Counted from the first letter of the stretch, positions 49,091-60,740 are shown. The stretch: 64,000 nucleotides of DNA from Oxytricha trifallax (GCA_000711775.1 ARYC01001234.1:1-64000), one strand, 5' to 3'. The notes: a model not told the origin generated them from the letters alone. Made by a program: numbers and translations.

Positions 49091-50720
49091 ATACAAAAAC
49101 AAACCCCATTAGCTAAATATATATAGGAGAGATTTTTTTAATATAAAAGAGCATCATTACTTAATTAGGCAACCTAACACAAGAATTCAATGTGTATAGC
49201 AGGAATCTTGAGAGAGATGGCATAGAGACTATTTGCAAAAGAGCTGTATTGTGAATCGTACTATTGCTGGAGCTTCCCTAAAATAGACTGCAAGCCCTCA
49301 TGAGATTCATGTTAATGCTTTCTTTCCTTTGTTTTCATGGTACATTCACTTTGGGGTCTTCGCTCTTGATCGTGGCTCTTCAATACACACATATTCTACA
49401 CTTAAGATTCTCGATGTCAGAATGTTGACAATTTTGTCCAAATGTTGACAGATAGGCATCTTTTCAAAAGAAGATTTTTTAAGATGAAGTTATTAGGGAC
49501 TCCATTGCTTTATCAGAGGGAAGGAAGAGCACACCCTCGGCATCAGTTTCGAGGTTTCTATCTGCACTCTAGCCTACAGTAGAGGTTTAATGGGCTTCTT
49601 CAGAAAATGGTCAAAATACTTACATTGGGAATTCAGGCATATTGGGACTTTCAGTTTTGCTGACGAAGTAAGGGGCGAATCTTCGAATGGTGGATAGCCA
49701 GAGATATCACGCGATTCACTATGCAAAGACAGAGGGAGATGGAGTCTCCGACTAAGACATCTATCCCAAGGGCCGAGATACACGAGCATCTTTGTTTCTC
49801 ATGCTATTCCATAGCCTTTCAACCAGGCACCTTACTCATCTCTTTGTGTTGAATCTCGGGCTACAGTCACGCGCTTCTTGCATGCAGATGCTTTCCTATA
49901 GCTCTTTGCCGCTTTCTTCTGGTGGTTATCTGATTTCCTCCCTGATACAGTAGATCAGCCATAGCGCTTTCCTATTAGATTGAATAGACTTTCGAAGGAG
50001 ATGTAAATCTTGAAGTAAGCTGGGCTAAGGATCCCTGAAGCACTATCCTACTAGCTGTAAGCCCTTTAGCATATCATCAAATGAGGATCCCTTCCACTCT
50101 CGTGCTTCAGAGCTGCAATGTCACATCTTCGCACCAAAGGGAACATGCTCAGATGTCAGGAGTGTCAATGCTTAGTTATCCTCAGGTATCAGGCTATACA
50201 AGGCCTTCCATCTCTCTTACTATTGCAATATTTGTGCTTAATACGAGTAGATTCAGCTCAAATGTGTTCGCAATATCTTGCCCCATCTCACTTGCAATGC
50301 TATAAGGAATCAGATAAACAACGCTAATACTCACCTTCCAGCTCCTCAGAGCCTTTCGAGCATAGTAGACATCACCAGAATGAGTCACATGACTGTTAAC
50401 CCTACAAAACCCCTGATGCTCTATGGCAGCCATGCGATGTTGATGCTTGCAACGGTGTGATTATCGAAAGTACATGCGTCTTTGTCTCCACTGTCCTCTT
50501 ACCCTGCTTTCATGCCTAGAGGACTCTCCGCTGGTTGTTTAGGCTCATTGTTCTCATTACTGGAAGCCATTAGTAGTAGTCATGTACTTCTAATCATCCT
50601 GAATCAGATCACTGTCTAAGGGAGGTCGCCATCTAGAGCTGTGAGGCTTAATCCTCTAATTCACTATCGTTCATTGAAATAGCAGGGTTGATTAGTTTCT
50701 GTTGGATTGAGAGTGTCTAT
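49090..50720. other. GC-richer foreign block with broken minus-strand frames
   Basis: Composition jumps from AT-rich to near-balanced at about 49.1 kb and falls back at about 50.72 kb, like the mobile element at 60.8-64 kb. Minus-strand frames include ATG 49789 to TGA 49346 (147 residues, MLVYLGPWDRCLSRRLHLPL), the block SSFDDMLKGLQLVGQCFRDP with SLLQDLHLLRKSIQSNRKAL (50.1-49.84 kb), KYCNSKRDGRPC (about 50.23 kb) and MASSNENNEPKQPAESPLGM (about 50.56 kb). None is long enough to recognise; frame changes suggest a decayed mobile element. Confidence 0.45.
49346..49789 (-). CDS. Hypothetical ORF in the GC-richer block
   Basis: 147 codons under the ciliate code, TGA directly upstream of the first Met. 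Cys/Leu-rich start, then SSAKLKVPICLNSQCKYFDH. No recognised domain. Could be a fragment of a longer decayed gene. Confidence 0.3.
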
Positions 50721-50858
50721 TTTCATTATTAATTGTTGCAGTTTAATTGTGAACTTACTATAATTATAATAAACATCTATCATTAATTGTGCTATTTATT
50801 CATTTTTAAAGATTCAATGTTACCTTTTTTCACCTTTTTGTCACCTTTTTCAATTCAT

Positions 50859-51000
50859 TCAATGGGGTTTTAAGTCTCCAGATTCAATAATGCACGCATC
50901 CTCAAGTATTTAAAACTTTCCAACAAGGTTTCCATCACAAAAATTGTTTGGCACTTTGAATAGCCAGCCATCCTAAGACTTAACTGTAATGTCATCCTTA
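50859..51000 (-). CDS. 3' coding block of an unknown minus-strand gene
   Basis: Reads KDDITVKSQDGWLFKVPNNF, then CDGNLVGKFQILEDACIIES and GDLKPH, stop TGA 50861-50859. It abuts the GC-richer block upstream of the next plus-strand start. No family recognised; upstream parts not found. Confidence 0.4.
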
Positions 51001-51033
51001 TAAAACAATAATAATTATAAAGGTTAAAATAAC

Positions 51034-51576
51034 ATGGACAAAAATAGAAGATATGATAGTATAAGATATAAAAGTTACACTGATTTGAAAACTTAATAAG
51101 TTATGGCTTAAACTATAAGTGAATATTAGCAATTAAAAACCAAAGATCAAGGCAAGATTTCTGGATTTATGTAATCCTCCCCTCGCTAAGAATATGAAAG
51201 GCAAATGCAATAGGAAAGTTAAAACATTTTCCTTAAAGATGACCAAGAAACTATTTAAGGAAGCTTTAGTGATTTGAAAAATAATCGCTATTCAGTCTCT
51301 CCTAGAGTAAAGTCAGTTTTAGACTTCAATACTCCTTTCCTCTTGACTAATTTTCCAGATTCCAAAGAGAAGGAATTACTAAAACTTAAAGAGCTAAATT
51401 CAATGAAAAGGAGTACAGTTGGTCTCTTCAAAGAATCCATTGACGTTTTATAAGACCCTGGAGATCACTGGAGAAAGGATAGGAAGTAAATTTTGAATGC
51501 AAATCCTCATGCCATGATGCTTCTTAAAAATAAGAAGATTTTGAAAATAGAAAGGCAATCAAAAAGAAACATATGA
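51034..51576 (+). CDS. Unrecognised hydrophilic protein
   Basis: ATG 51034 (MDKNRRYDSIRYKSYTDLKT) to TGA 51574-51576, 180 residues. Contains a central Ser/Pro-rich stretch and KSVLDFNTPFLLTNFPDSKE. Another frame remains coding-like after about 51555 (KETYEEIASHSARARYQNLR), so the true C-terminus may lie downstream after a small indel or IES. No membrane segment or known domain. Confidence 0.5.
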
Positions 51577-51751
51577 AGAGATTGCAAGCCATAGTGCTAG
51601 AGCAAGATATCAAAACTTGAGAGAGATAGGTATATAAAAAGTTTATCAAGTATTGAATTATAGAGTTATAAAATTTAAATTAATTTGAAATTATAATAAA
51701 GTGCACAATAATAACTCATAAATTATAAATTAATTAATTTAATTATTTAAA

Positions 51752-52900
51752 ATGGGAACCTGTTGTACGACAAGAGATAAAAGTGTTTGTGGAGAATTAA
51801 CCTCTCGTTAGCTTGAAAATGGTGGTTTAAATGAAATATAGCGATCCCTCTAATTTTTAAATAACTTCTTCGATCTAAGTAAAGCATATTCTTTCTTCAT
51901 TTTTATTATAGATAGAGAAGCATAAATTATAGCACTTTGCTACTCAAAGGATCAGCTTGGAGACTTTTTAACAATCCTCTCTCAAATATTGACTATAATT
52001 AGAACAAAGACATCATAGATATTTGTGCCAATCTCAATCTAGATCAGATTTTTCAATCCAGATAATGAAATGCTTATAATTATGGGGTCTGTAGAAAAAC
52101 TGGATAAATATAGCATAGATAGAGATGAGACTTTAGATGAGACTAAATTAGAGAGATAGTTCGTGCTGAGATCTTTTTAATTCTTAACAAGCGATCCAGC
52201 TGACAGAAATAAGCAGCTCAAGAATTAATTTAATTCTCTTATTAATTTTAATGAATGACCTCGAGTATGTAGATTCTTAAGTTAAGCTAATATTTTAGGA
52301 ACCTATTCAAAAACGATGGCTTGATGGTTGTAGGAGAAATTTAAGATCCAGGAAAAGTAAATAAAATCCAATTGCTGTTATACAAGACAGACAAAAACAG
52401 AGTGGGAAGTCAAGGTGAAAATTCATCTTATGACATTTCAGTAAAATATTGCCCACAGTAAACAGATGCATAAAGTTTTGATCAAATAATAAATGAAGCT
52501 CAAATGGAGGATTAGTAGTTGAGATCTGTGATATCTTTTAAAGACACTTATTCGAGATATCATTTTATTGTGATGCAAACATTCAACTTAGATAGACTCT
52601 ACTTATGCAATGTTTTCCCTAAGAAACTTGCTGAGGAAAATCAAACATTAAGAGACTCAATGAATTGATTTACCTTATTTTAATTGTTTAATATGATATA
52701 ATTGTTAAACCAAGGCTACTCCCAGTTAACCTCAACAAATTAATTAAGCTTTCAATCTTGATCCATTCACAGTGAGAATGAATTTATCTGAGAAGCTTTC
52801 ACTTTTCCTAAATGCTTCAGAAAAGAAAATGCAGAGCTCAATTATAGAACTTATAATTAACAGCACTTATAATGATTCGTACATAGTCTCCACTTAATGA
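51752..52900 (+). CDS. Ciliate protein of unknown function with N-terminal MGTCC, intron and IES
   Basis: ATG 51752 starts MGTCCTTRDKSVCGELTSRQ; Gly2 with Cys4-Cys5 would suit lipid anchoring (inference). The first block runs to about 52250 (AYSFFIFIIDREAQIIALCY). A GT-AG intron of 34 nt at 52265-52298 joins NDLE to NLFKNDGLMVVGEIQ once a tandem ATGA at about 52251-52258 is reduced to one copy. An IES with pointer AATTG at 52668-52704 joins RDSMN to CQTKATPSQPQQINQAFN. Stop TGA 52898-52900. Convergent with the LRR gene. Globular, no membrane segment. Confidence 0.65.
52265..52298 (+). other. Spliceosomal intron, 34 nt
   Basis: GTATGT ... TTTTAG; removal joins CTC GA to G AAC CTA TTC, reading DLENLFKNDG in frame. 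Confidence 0.65.
52668..52704. other. 37-bp IES, pointer AATTG
   Basis: AATTG at 52663-52667 and 52700-52704. Deleting 37 bp reads SMNCQTKATPSQ in frame; the unspliced frame meets TGA immediately. The ends are not GT-AG. Confidence 0.72.
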
Positions 52901-52979
52901 ATAACTAAAAATTTTTCATTCTGCAAATTTAAATCGTTTAATTATACTTAATAAATTAAAGTAATACAAATTAATAGAG

Positions 52980-55195
52980 TCAAAAATAAACTATTTATTA
53001 AGTTGTCTTACTAAATCTTTGTCTTCTTTCACACATTTCAATATGATTTTCAACATCTATATTCCCACCTAGTTTTAAAGCCTATAAAACAGAGTTGAAT
53101 CTTATTAGCTCTCTGATTCTTTATAAAAATTTCATTTAAGATAAACTTTCTAATAAATTTCTATAAATTCTTCTTAGACCAGATCTACTTAAACTATTAT
53201 AACTTTAATCAAGAGTTTCCAGCACTTTATTTTTAAGAAAGTACACTTAAATTTCTTTGGCAGCCTTATCTCCTAGTTAATTTTCACCCATATCTAGGGG
53301 CTTCACTCTTAAAGGATTGCATAGTTTGAAATTTAGTCTTGCAGCCAATTAAGCATTCAAAACCCCAAAACCCTTTTAGTAGTTTGATTGAATTTTTGAT
53401 TGATAAAAGTAGACTATTAGTGCATTTTTTATTAGGGTTTTAATAGGGTTTATGTAGGGGTTTAATGTTTAAATATTAGTAATTTAAGTAGTATATGCGA
53501 GGTTTGGGGTCTGTTTATGACAGTGAGTATATAGACTTATTGTTTAAGTTGCGATATGATGTGATGAATATAGTGAATAACTCAAGCCTGTTCTGAATTA
53601 TATGTCTATAGCAAGGCTACTCCATAAATCTCCAGCAACTGTGAGGTCAAACTGTCTATTAGCATTGAATTTAAATAGATAGCATCTTAATTCTAAGCCT
53701 AAGCGACCCTTAAAATTTTAGCAGCATCATATTGAATATCTTATTAATGATAAGACTCTTAAATACTGGACTCATTTCTCTCTAGCCTAGAGGGCTGTGA
53801 TGTTTCATCGCCAATTTCCTGAGCTTCACATATCTGCTTCAATCGATAGCTAACATATATAAAATTAATGGAATATCTTACAAGACAGTCAATCGCATTA
53901 AGAGAGTGATTGACTTTAATGTTCCATTTTATAAGAATAATTTAAATTATATATTTGATTAAATGCAGAGGTCTTAAGAGCATAATATAAAGTTCATACA
54001 TGCTGATGAAGCTGTATTTACATTCATTACCTCTATATCAAGGTCTTGGTACAAGAGGTATAGTAATATAGAAGTTTATGTCTAAAAAGTTAAGGTGTAA
54101 ACTCATGCTATTCTTGGTGGAATAAGTGAAGATAGTGGCCTCGAGACTTATGTTATTCACCCTCGTTCTATAAATACTTAATAATATATTAAGTTCTTGC
54201 AATAACTCAGACATAAGTACGCTGACTAAGAGATTATTCTGTTCGTTGATAACTTGTCAGTTCATAAAACTAAAGACTCAAGGAAGGAATATGAAAGGCT
54301 AAATATAACACCTGTATTTAATGTTCCTTAAAGCCCTTAGTTCAATGGAATTGTATTATATTGGGAGTTATTGAAAGGTTATTATAAGAAATTGCTGCTC
54401 TACCATCTGATGTATGATTTATAGATAGATACAGTCGATTTTATTAAGAGAGTCAGCGATGATAAATCTAAAGTAGCGCAAGAGAAGGAAGATTTTGTGT
54501 ATATAAATAAGTTTTAGATTTAAACGAATGAATAAGATCACATATTAAATTTGCCCGTATAGGGATTTGGCTTCTCTTTCTTTTCTTCCTCTTAAGGCTT
54601 GCATTGGCCCATGTTTATTCTCTTAGTGCCAGCCCCTGCATCTATGTTCATCTCGTCTGGCTTTTAAAAATCTTTGAAGAGTCTCTTACTCAATTCATGC
54701 TTTACATGAAACTTTCTCTCTCTCTGTTTAATTTGTTGCGCTCTTTCATCAAGTATATAGCAGTACCAGGTTTTTCTATAAAGTTAGAAGACTAAGCTTA
54801 CTTGAGATGAAAGAATGTTTTTGAAGTCCCTACAGCAGGTAAACCCATTTTATTGAAATTAACAAAGAGTTTTATTCATAAGTGTTATAGTTTGATTTAT
54901 AACTATTTTTAAATTTAATCAAAATACATAAAATTTATTTAATTTATATTATATAACTATTAATCTACTCCAAAAATAAGGTTAACTTTAGATTACTGAT
55001 TAAACTTATTCGACAAATTTTTGAGAAAAATTATTTCATCTCAGTAGAGTATTAAGAGTCGATTAACTTTTTCAATTTTCTAAAATTTTCGCAATAAACA
55101 CCTTCTCTAATATTTTAATAACTTTCTATCAAAACTATTAACATAAACCCAAATTATTTTTATATGGCACTAGGGCGGCCCTTGGGCCCTTTTCA

Positions 55196-55244
<49 letters not shown>

Positions 55245-58200
55245 AAAAAAAAAAAAAAAAATAATCAAAGGGGTTTTGATAGCATAATCCAGAGGATTTT
55301 GTGGTTTATCAATTATTCTAAAATTATACTTAGTGTTTGTGAATGTAATAACTATAAATCTAGTCTTTATCAAAAACTTCTAAATTTTAGGTATTTTAGA
55401 GATTTCGTCAAAGGAAACTAAAATGTTGAAATTATCAGAGAGTAAAAAAAGCTGAAATTAATCTAGCTTATTTTTCATTCAGCTTAAAGACTTATTAAAA
55501 ATCATTATTTTCCTGATAAATGAAGTATTTAAATGTATAAACTTGAGGCATTTACCTTGTTAGAGTTTATCTATATATCATTTCTGGGTTACAAAACTTT
55601 TTATAGTTTGTTATTTTAAAATCAGGAATTCAAGATAATAAAATTCTGCTGTAATAAATGAAAATAATGTTTTTAATCATATTTTATAAAAGCAAATATT
55701 CATTTTTACTTCATTAAATTATTTTCAAACTTCTTACAAGATTTTTGAAGTTTATTCAAAAAATCATCATTTTTTATAAGTTTAGTTCTTAATTAAGAAT
55801 TTACTATAGCTAAAAGCATAAAATTAAAAATCATAATTTATTTGAAATCAAAGTTCAAAGTTTTATCTTTCTTATGCTATAGTTTTTTAATTTTAGCATA
55901 AAATTATTCTTTAGTATAGTATTTAATTGTGGCATAAGTTAATTTACTCAATCTAAAAATTAATGTTAGAATTAATTAAAACTTGAATAGTTTTAGGAAA
56001 ATTAAATTTCTTTCATTAAAAGTATTCAAACTAAGGTAATAGAGTACTTAAGTTACTTTTTTAAATTATAACTACTGTATTGAGAAACAATAGGGTAAAC
56101 TTCGATAAAGTTCAAAATTAAAAGCACATTTTTATGAATTGTAATAAACATAATTTATATAAAATAGGTCGATTAAATTTTATCTAACATTCATAGAATT
56201 AATTTACAATGTTAAAATTCATGATTGAATAAAGTAGTGAATCCTAATTATGCAAAAAACTATTAATTTGTAAATAATTTACTAATTAAATATAATTTAC
56301 TTGATTAAGTTAAGTTTTCTGAATTTGCTTATTTATAGATTAGAGAAAATAAGTTTATTTTTTATTTGATATTATGAATCATTTTAAGAGAGTTGAATCC
56401 TATAGATTCTAGATGATAAAAGTTAATTAAGCAGTAAAATGTAGATAACAGATAAATTAAAAAATAGAAATTTTATTTAAATTTTGTTATAGTTTGTTAG
56501 AGTTTTTTTGAAATAAAATTATGAAAATTTATAACTAAGACTATTACCTTAATTTATTATAAATTCACTTACTAACATCACAGATTATAGAAGATATTGA
56601 TAGTGAATTAAAAGAGTGATTTGCACCTTGAATATTATAGTTGCAATAATTTAAAGTAAATAATTCCTTTTCTTAAAAATTTAGAGTATCTTGTTTATTT
56701 TATAACTTTTAAGATTTTATACCTATTAAATCTAATGAAACTTGTTAAAGTATTTATAGATAACTAATTTGAATTAATAGGTTATAATCTACAATATAAT
56801 TCATATTAGAATATGATTTTTAATTTATAAATAATTTTCCTTATGTTTGCAAATTTTACCACTATGGGGTTTTGGGGTTTATCACTTATTTTAATACCTT
56901 GCTTCTCTTTTTCTTCATGTGAGATGCTGTATCGTTTCTTGTGAGCTTCTTAAATAACTTCATTTAAGTACTCAGGTTTCAGAGTTGCAAGAACACCAAA
57001 GAAGAAATTTCTCTCTGGCAACTTATTAGAGAGCTGTAGCTTTGATGGAAGATAGAGAGCTACGTCCGGATCACTCATAGTATCTTCATATAGGTTTGTC
57101 ACTGATATTTCAGGGTAGTTACGAATTTCAATCATCCTAATTTCATTAGACTTAAAAGCTTTTTTCTCTTCACTCAGTAAGGCTTTTAAGAATGAGATTT
57201 TAGCTCAATCCTGGGTTGGCAAGAACAATCCAACTATAATGGAATTATTAATCTTGCTTAAGAACTTACCTTGCTTTACCATATATCTATAAAGGTCCTC
57301 TTTACTTCGAAATTTTCCTATTAAATCTTGAGATTAAATTCTCTTCATTGCATCATTCATTGACTCCATCTTGCACTTCCTCTTTCTAGAAATGTTAATG
57401 AAATTTAAAATTATGGATATCCATTTTAAGTTTATTAAAATCTTATACTAAATAGGAAGGACCAACTGAAGGTCAACCTTGAAAAGATATGCGGATAAGA
57501 ATTGAAAAGCTTACTCCAAGTTTCACAGATTGATTTCCATTTTTATCAATCTATCTCCATTAAATTGCTCCTAATAATGTTTAATTATTTTAGGAGGTCC
57601 TCCAAATTAAGTTCAAACTTTAATGGGAGTTAAATTTTAAGGTTAAAACTTAATTAGAAAAATATTAAATTAAAAAATGTTTAATAACTTTACCTCCAAA
57701 TGAAGTTCAAACTAGATTTGGAGAACCTCCTAGAGAAACAAAACTTCATTAGGAGTATTTTAATTTACTAAAATGTATAAAATTCTCATAAAATATGTCA
57801 ACTTACAGTTTTTTATTGTTAGTTAATTTTCTTACCTCTCAGCAAAGAATCTACCAGAGTGCCTTATACTCTCTTATTATAGTTTATCAAGGTATATTTT
57901 ATCATTATTAAAATAAAATATATCAGCAAACTAATTATTGCGCTTACCTGTTAAGAAGAGCGGCATTACTTGGGTAAAGTCAATAAAAATTATCATTCCA
58001 GCAACCAAGAGTAGTAGAGACCAGAGCGACGCTTGTACTCAGTGGGAGCCTACTTATGACAACTTTGACCAGTCTAGCTTTGAGATTTAAATATAAGTTA
58101 AGTAGGAAGTTATTAAAGAAGCTGTGCAAATTGAGGAGGAGGTTAAACAACCCGCCATAAAGCAATAATAAATACCAGGCAAAATTGACTATTAATACAA

Positions 58201-60740
58201 AGAATGCAATAAAGTTTTCCCTTACAAGTCAACTTATAAGAGACACTTGAGAGATATACACAACGAAATGCCAAGGTTATATCTCTAGCATTAAAAGATA
58301 GATGGGAAGTATGGCTGTGAGTTCTGTGAGAGGCCATATTCTCATACTAGAGACCTCAAAGTGCACCTAAAGAAAAAGCACAATTAAAGTTTTGTCTTTA
58401 TTCATGAACCTACAGGGAATAGATTCCTCTAAAAGAGGAGATCAAGAAACCCAGTGGAGTCTCTTAGAGTTGAAGTCTAGAAGTAAGTTAAAATGAAGAA
58501 AGCAGTCAAGAAATTTCCAGTCACTGAGATCAATAAAATCATGGTTAAAAGAGAGGCAACGAAGATTCCCATATTAAAAATTATTGACTTAGATTCATGC
58601 CTAGAAAGCTACCTCACTCTTGAAGATAAAATAGAGAAGAGAGTCATTACTGATGAATAATATGCTTGCAAGATATATCCTTTCAATTACTTCCTTGCTG
58701 ATGACAAGTTCCAAATGGAATTTGCTAATGAGTATTATGCTCTTTAAAAGGCAAAGTTCAGTGAGTGCAGGCATATCATCAAGCTTGATGCTATTTTACT
58801 TGGTAAAGATTATGTAGCCTTCAGGATTCCTTTACTTGAAATGCCTTACAGAGAATTATCATCTGAAAATAGATGTCAGAGATAAATTAGCTAGATAGTA
58901 TAGCAGATAGTTGATGGGATCGAAGAGCTTCACAAGCTAGGTTATGTTCATAGAGACTTAAAGCCAGAGAACATCATGATGAACTTTTAGCCTCTTAGAG
59001 TTTATATTATTGACTTTATCAGAGCTCAAAGAGTGCAAGCCTCTGCATTAGGAAATGTATTCGGTACTCATGGATATTTCCCAGAGAGAGAGGATTGGAG
59101 AGATGGAGATACTCAATAGGATATCTGGGCTCTAGCAGTAATAATAATAGAGAGCGACATGCCAAGAAACGATTATTTAGCTGCAAGGGTGAGAGAGATT
59201 CTAAGTAAAGAATCAAGCAATATCTCGATAAAAATAAAATGAATGGAGGTCTCAGAGAGCTTGCATACTCAACTATTATCAAGCCAAGCTTAGAGAATTA
59301 ATTATCAATAGAAAACAATCAAACAACAACTTAGAAAGATTAAATTCAGAGAACTGCGAAATGACTCTAAGCTTTTGTTTGTGTGAATTATTTTAAAAAC
59401 TCGCTTGTTATACTCAATTTAATTACTAAGATTTAAATATTAAACCCCAAAATAAACCCTATTATAACCTTAATAAAGTATGCACTAATAGTCTGCTTTT
59501 ATCAATAAAAACCTCAATCAAACTACTGAAAAGGTTTTGGGGTTTTGTTTGATGTTGTTTTCGCGGACAGAGAGTTTATCAAGGATTAAATCTTCTCTAT
59601 CAGGGTCATTATAAGCAAGCCACAAGTAAAATAAAACATAAATGTAAATTATAAACTCCTAAAATTAATTGTATATTAATCCTACACATTGTATATTTGC
59701 ATTATTGAGTATATAAAAATTAAGACAATTATAGTTTAACAAAATTATTAAAGTCTAGAGTGTGTTAAATTTAGTTGCCATTAGATTAAGCAATTTACAA
59801 CCCTTAAATCCCACTATGTTATGAGACATATTTAGAATATAAATTTACATTTTATTCTCAATCATTATGTTATAATTTAATATAAATTATCCTAGAAATT
59901 AATACATATTTATAAGTAGATTTACTACATCTTATTGTTTAAAACCAAGCTTAGCCATATTAAGTGTTGTTAAAGTTTTAAAATTTTAAAGTTACAGGGA
60001 TTTAGGAATATTGTAACTTTTGATATTTTAATTGGATACATCAAAATTTTGTAAAAATATTTTATATTATTTATCAAGAGAAATTAAAGAATCGTTTTGG
60101 ACTTCTTAACTCTTCAAAAACTGATCAAGTTCTTAAATACTGAAATTATTATTTCTAACGATGAAGTTCTGTACAGTTTTGTTTTGATATAGTTTGAAAA
60201 CTTGTGATGTAAAGTTATTCCCGCTCAAATTTATTTGTGTTATCAAATAATTGCCATCATTATTATTATTAAGGTTAAAGATTAGTTTTTATAGAGAGTC
60301 GGAAACTTAATCAGTAAGTTAATTGTTTGATAAATCTAAGTCTTTTATTTTCTTTTAATAAGGGAGTAATTTCCTAAGAAATTCGGTAATTATTTTATTA
60401 GTTAAGTTTGTATTATCGAAAATTAGACTCTCTAAAATAGGATCTTAAATGTCTTGTTAACTTTCTCTTTAAGTTTAAATAAGCTTAAAAGTTAAATAAA
60501 ATGTGATATAAAAAAGTATATTTATTTTACTGAATTTTTGAAAGATATAATTACTTGACAAATTTATGCATCGATATGTTTAGATTAGTTTAACTAGTTA
60601 TTCTTAATTTGCAAGTACAATGCTGTTCATTGAAAAATAAAAATCTTTTAATTGTTTTAGATTTTAAATCCCTTCTATATCTTTTAAATTGCCATTATTT
60701 ATTGTCAATTTTCTAAATACTTTAGAACTTATAGTTTAAA
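52980..60740 (-). CDS. Leucine-rich-repeat (RNI-like) protein gene split by TBE-5
   Basis: Minus-strand coding blocks: KLTINNGNLKDIEGIQNLKQ and LKDFYFSMNSIVLANQEQLV (60.70-60.58 kb); ESLIFDNTNLTNKIITEFLR, IKDLDLSNNQLTDQVSDSLQ, ITQINLSGNNFTSQ, NFIVRNNNFSIQELDQFL (60.47-60.10 kb); YLWLAYNDPDREDLILDKLS and VRENNI (59.63-59.55 kb). TBE-5 follows. After it, AQLAARLNFKLCNPLRVKPL, DMGENQLGDKAAKEIQVYFL, ETLDQSYNSLSRSGLRRIYR, ending at TGA 52982-52980. The L..L.L..N.L pattern identifies leucine-rich repeats, probably a cytosolic binding protein. The 5' end is lost near the GC-rich element at 60.8 kb. Confidence 0.75.
53495..54531 (+). pseudogene. TBE 42-kDa DDE transposase, multiply frameshifted (TBE-5)
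   Basis: ATG 53495 starts MRGLGSVYDSEYIDLLFKLR; a base is missing near 53560 and one is added near 53840. DEAVF, VDNLSVHKT and the PQFNGIVLYW block are recognisable, the last with Val for the catalytic Glu. Closes at TGA 54529-54531. Confidence 0.83.
54841..56880. mobile_element. 2.04-kb AT-rich insertion with one telomere-like end
   Basis: Interrupts the TBE-5 22-kDa gene. The left edge starts AAACCCATTTT; the right edge ends TATGGGGTTTTGGGGTTT. The edges share only an inverted AAACCC, so they are not clear terminal repeats. The interior is AT-rich without convincing coding frames and holds a long A-run. It could be a non-autonomous telomere-bearing element or another germline-limited insertion. 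Confidence 0.65.
55197..55261 (+). repeat. Poly-A tract (47 A, C, 17 A)
   Basis: Preceded by a GC-rich palindromic stretch (GGGCGGCCCTTGGGCCC) and followed by ATAATCAAAGGGGTTTTGAT. May be a retroposed tail or an assembly join. Confidence 0.9.
57590..57745. promoter_or_regulatory. Repeat/dyad cluster between divergent TBE-5 genes
   Basis: TTAGGAGGTCCTCCAAATTAAG and an inverted, altered copy (TTTGGAGAACCTCCTAG) lie in the same place as the clusters of the other TBEs. Confidence 0.4.
57936..59386 (+). pseudogene. TBE 57-kDa zinc-finger/kinase gene, start lost and frameshifted (TBE-5)
   Basis: The start codon is replaced (ATT at the expected ATG). An added base near 58024 and a missing base near 59177 break the frame. 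The middle is open: finger CNKVFPYKSTYKRHLRDIH, finger CEFCERPYSHTRDLKVHLKK, GYVHRDLKPENIMMNF, YIIDFIRAQ (Ile for Asn after DF), FGTHGYFPEREDWRDGDTQQ. Stop TGA 59384-59386. It supplies the uninterrupted sequence at the site where TBE-3 entered TBE-2. Confidence 0.87.
59440..59547 (+). repeat. Right terminal inverted repeat of TBE-5 (long-TIR type)
   Basis: Same blocks as the TBE-4 right end, with one G4 reduced to GG. Confidence 0.9.

Larger units (their letters stand above)
54749..57369 (-). pseudogene. TBE 22-kDa gene split by the internal insertion (TBE-5)
   Basis: 5' part 57369-56881 from ATG 57369 (MESMNDAMKRI), 3' part 54840-54749 with TGA 54751-54749. The 36-nt GT-AG block is at 57234-57269. 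The 5' part keeps IRNYPEISVTNLYEDTMSDP and LSNKLPERNFFFGVLATLKP. Confidence 0.83.
53358..59547 (+). mobile_element. TBE-5, telomere-bearing element (long-TIR group) with a 2.04-kb internal insertion
   Basis: Left end CAAAACCCCAAAACCC at 53358 after ATT; right end GGTTTTGGGGTTTTG at 59547 before TTT. Without the insertion at 54841-56880 it is about 4.15 kb. All three genes are decayed. It sits inside a codon run of the LRR gene, and removing it with one 3-bp flank copy restores that frame. Confidence 0.94.

Noticed and set aside
50081-50460. Several overlapping plus-strand frames in the GC-richer block
   Set aside because: They overlap one another and minus-strand frames, and none shows a recognisable domain; most are by-products of balanced composition.
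55164-55421. Lys-rich open frame across the A-run
   Set aside because: It is produced by translating the poly-A tract; the flanks have no coding bias.
56866-56880. A true macronuclear telomere
   Set aside because: TBE-5 sequence continues directly after the G4T4G4T3 stretch, so this is an internal insertion edge.
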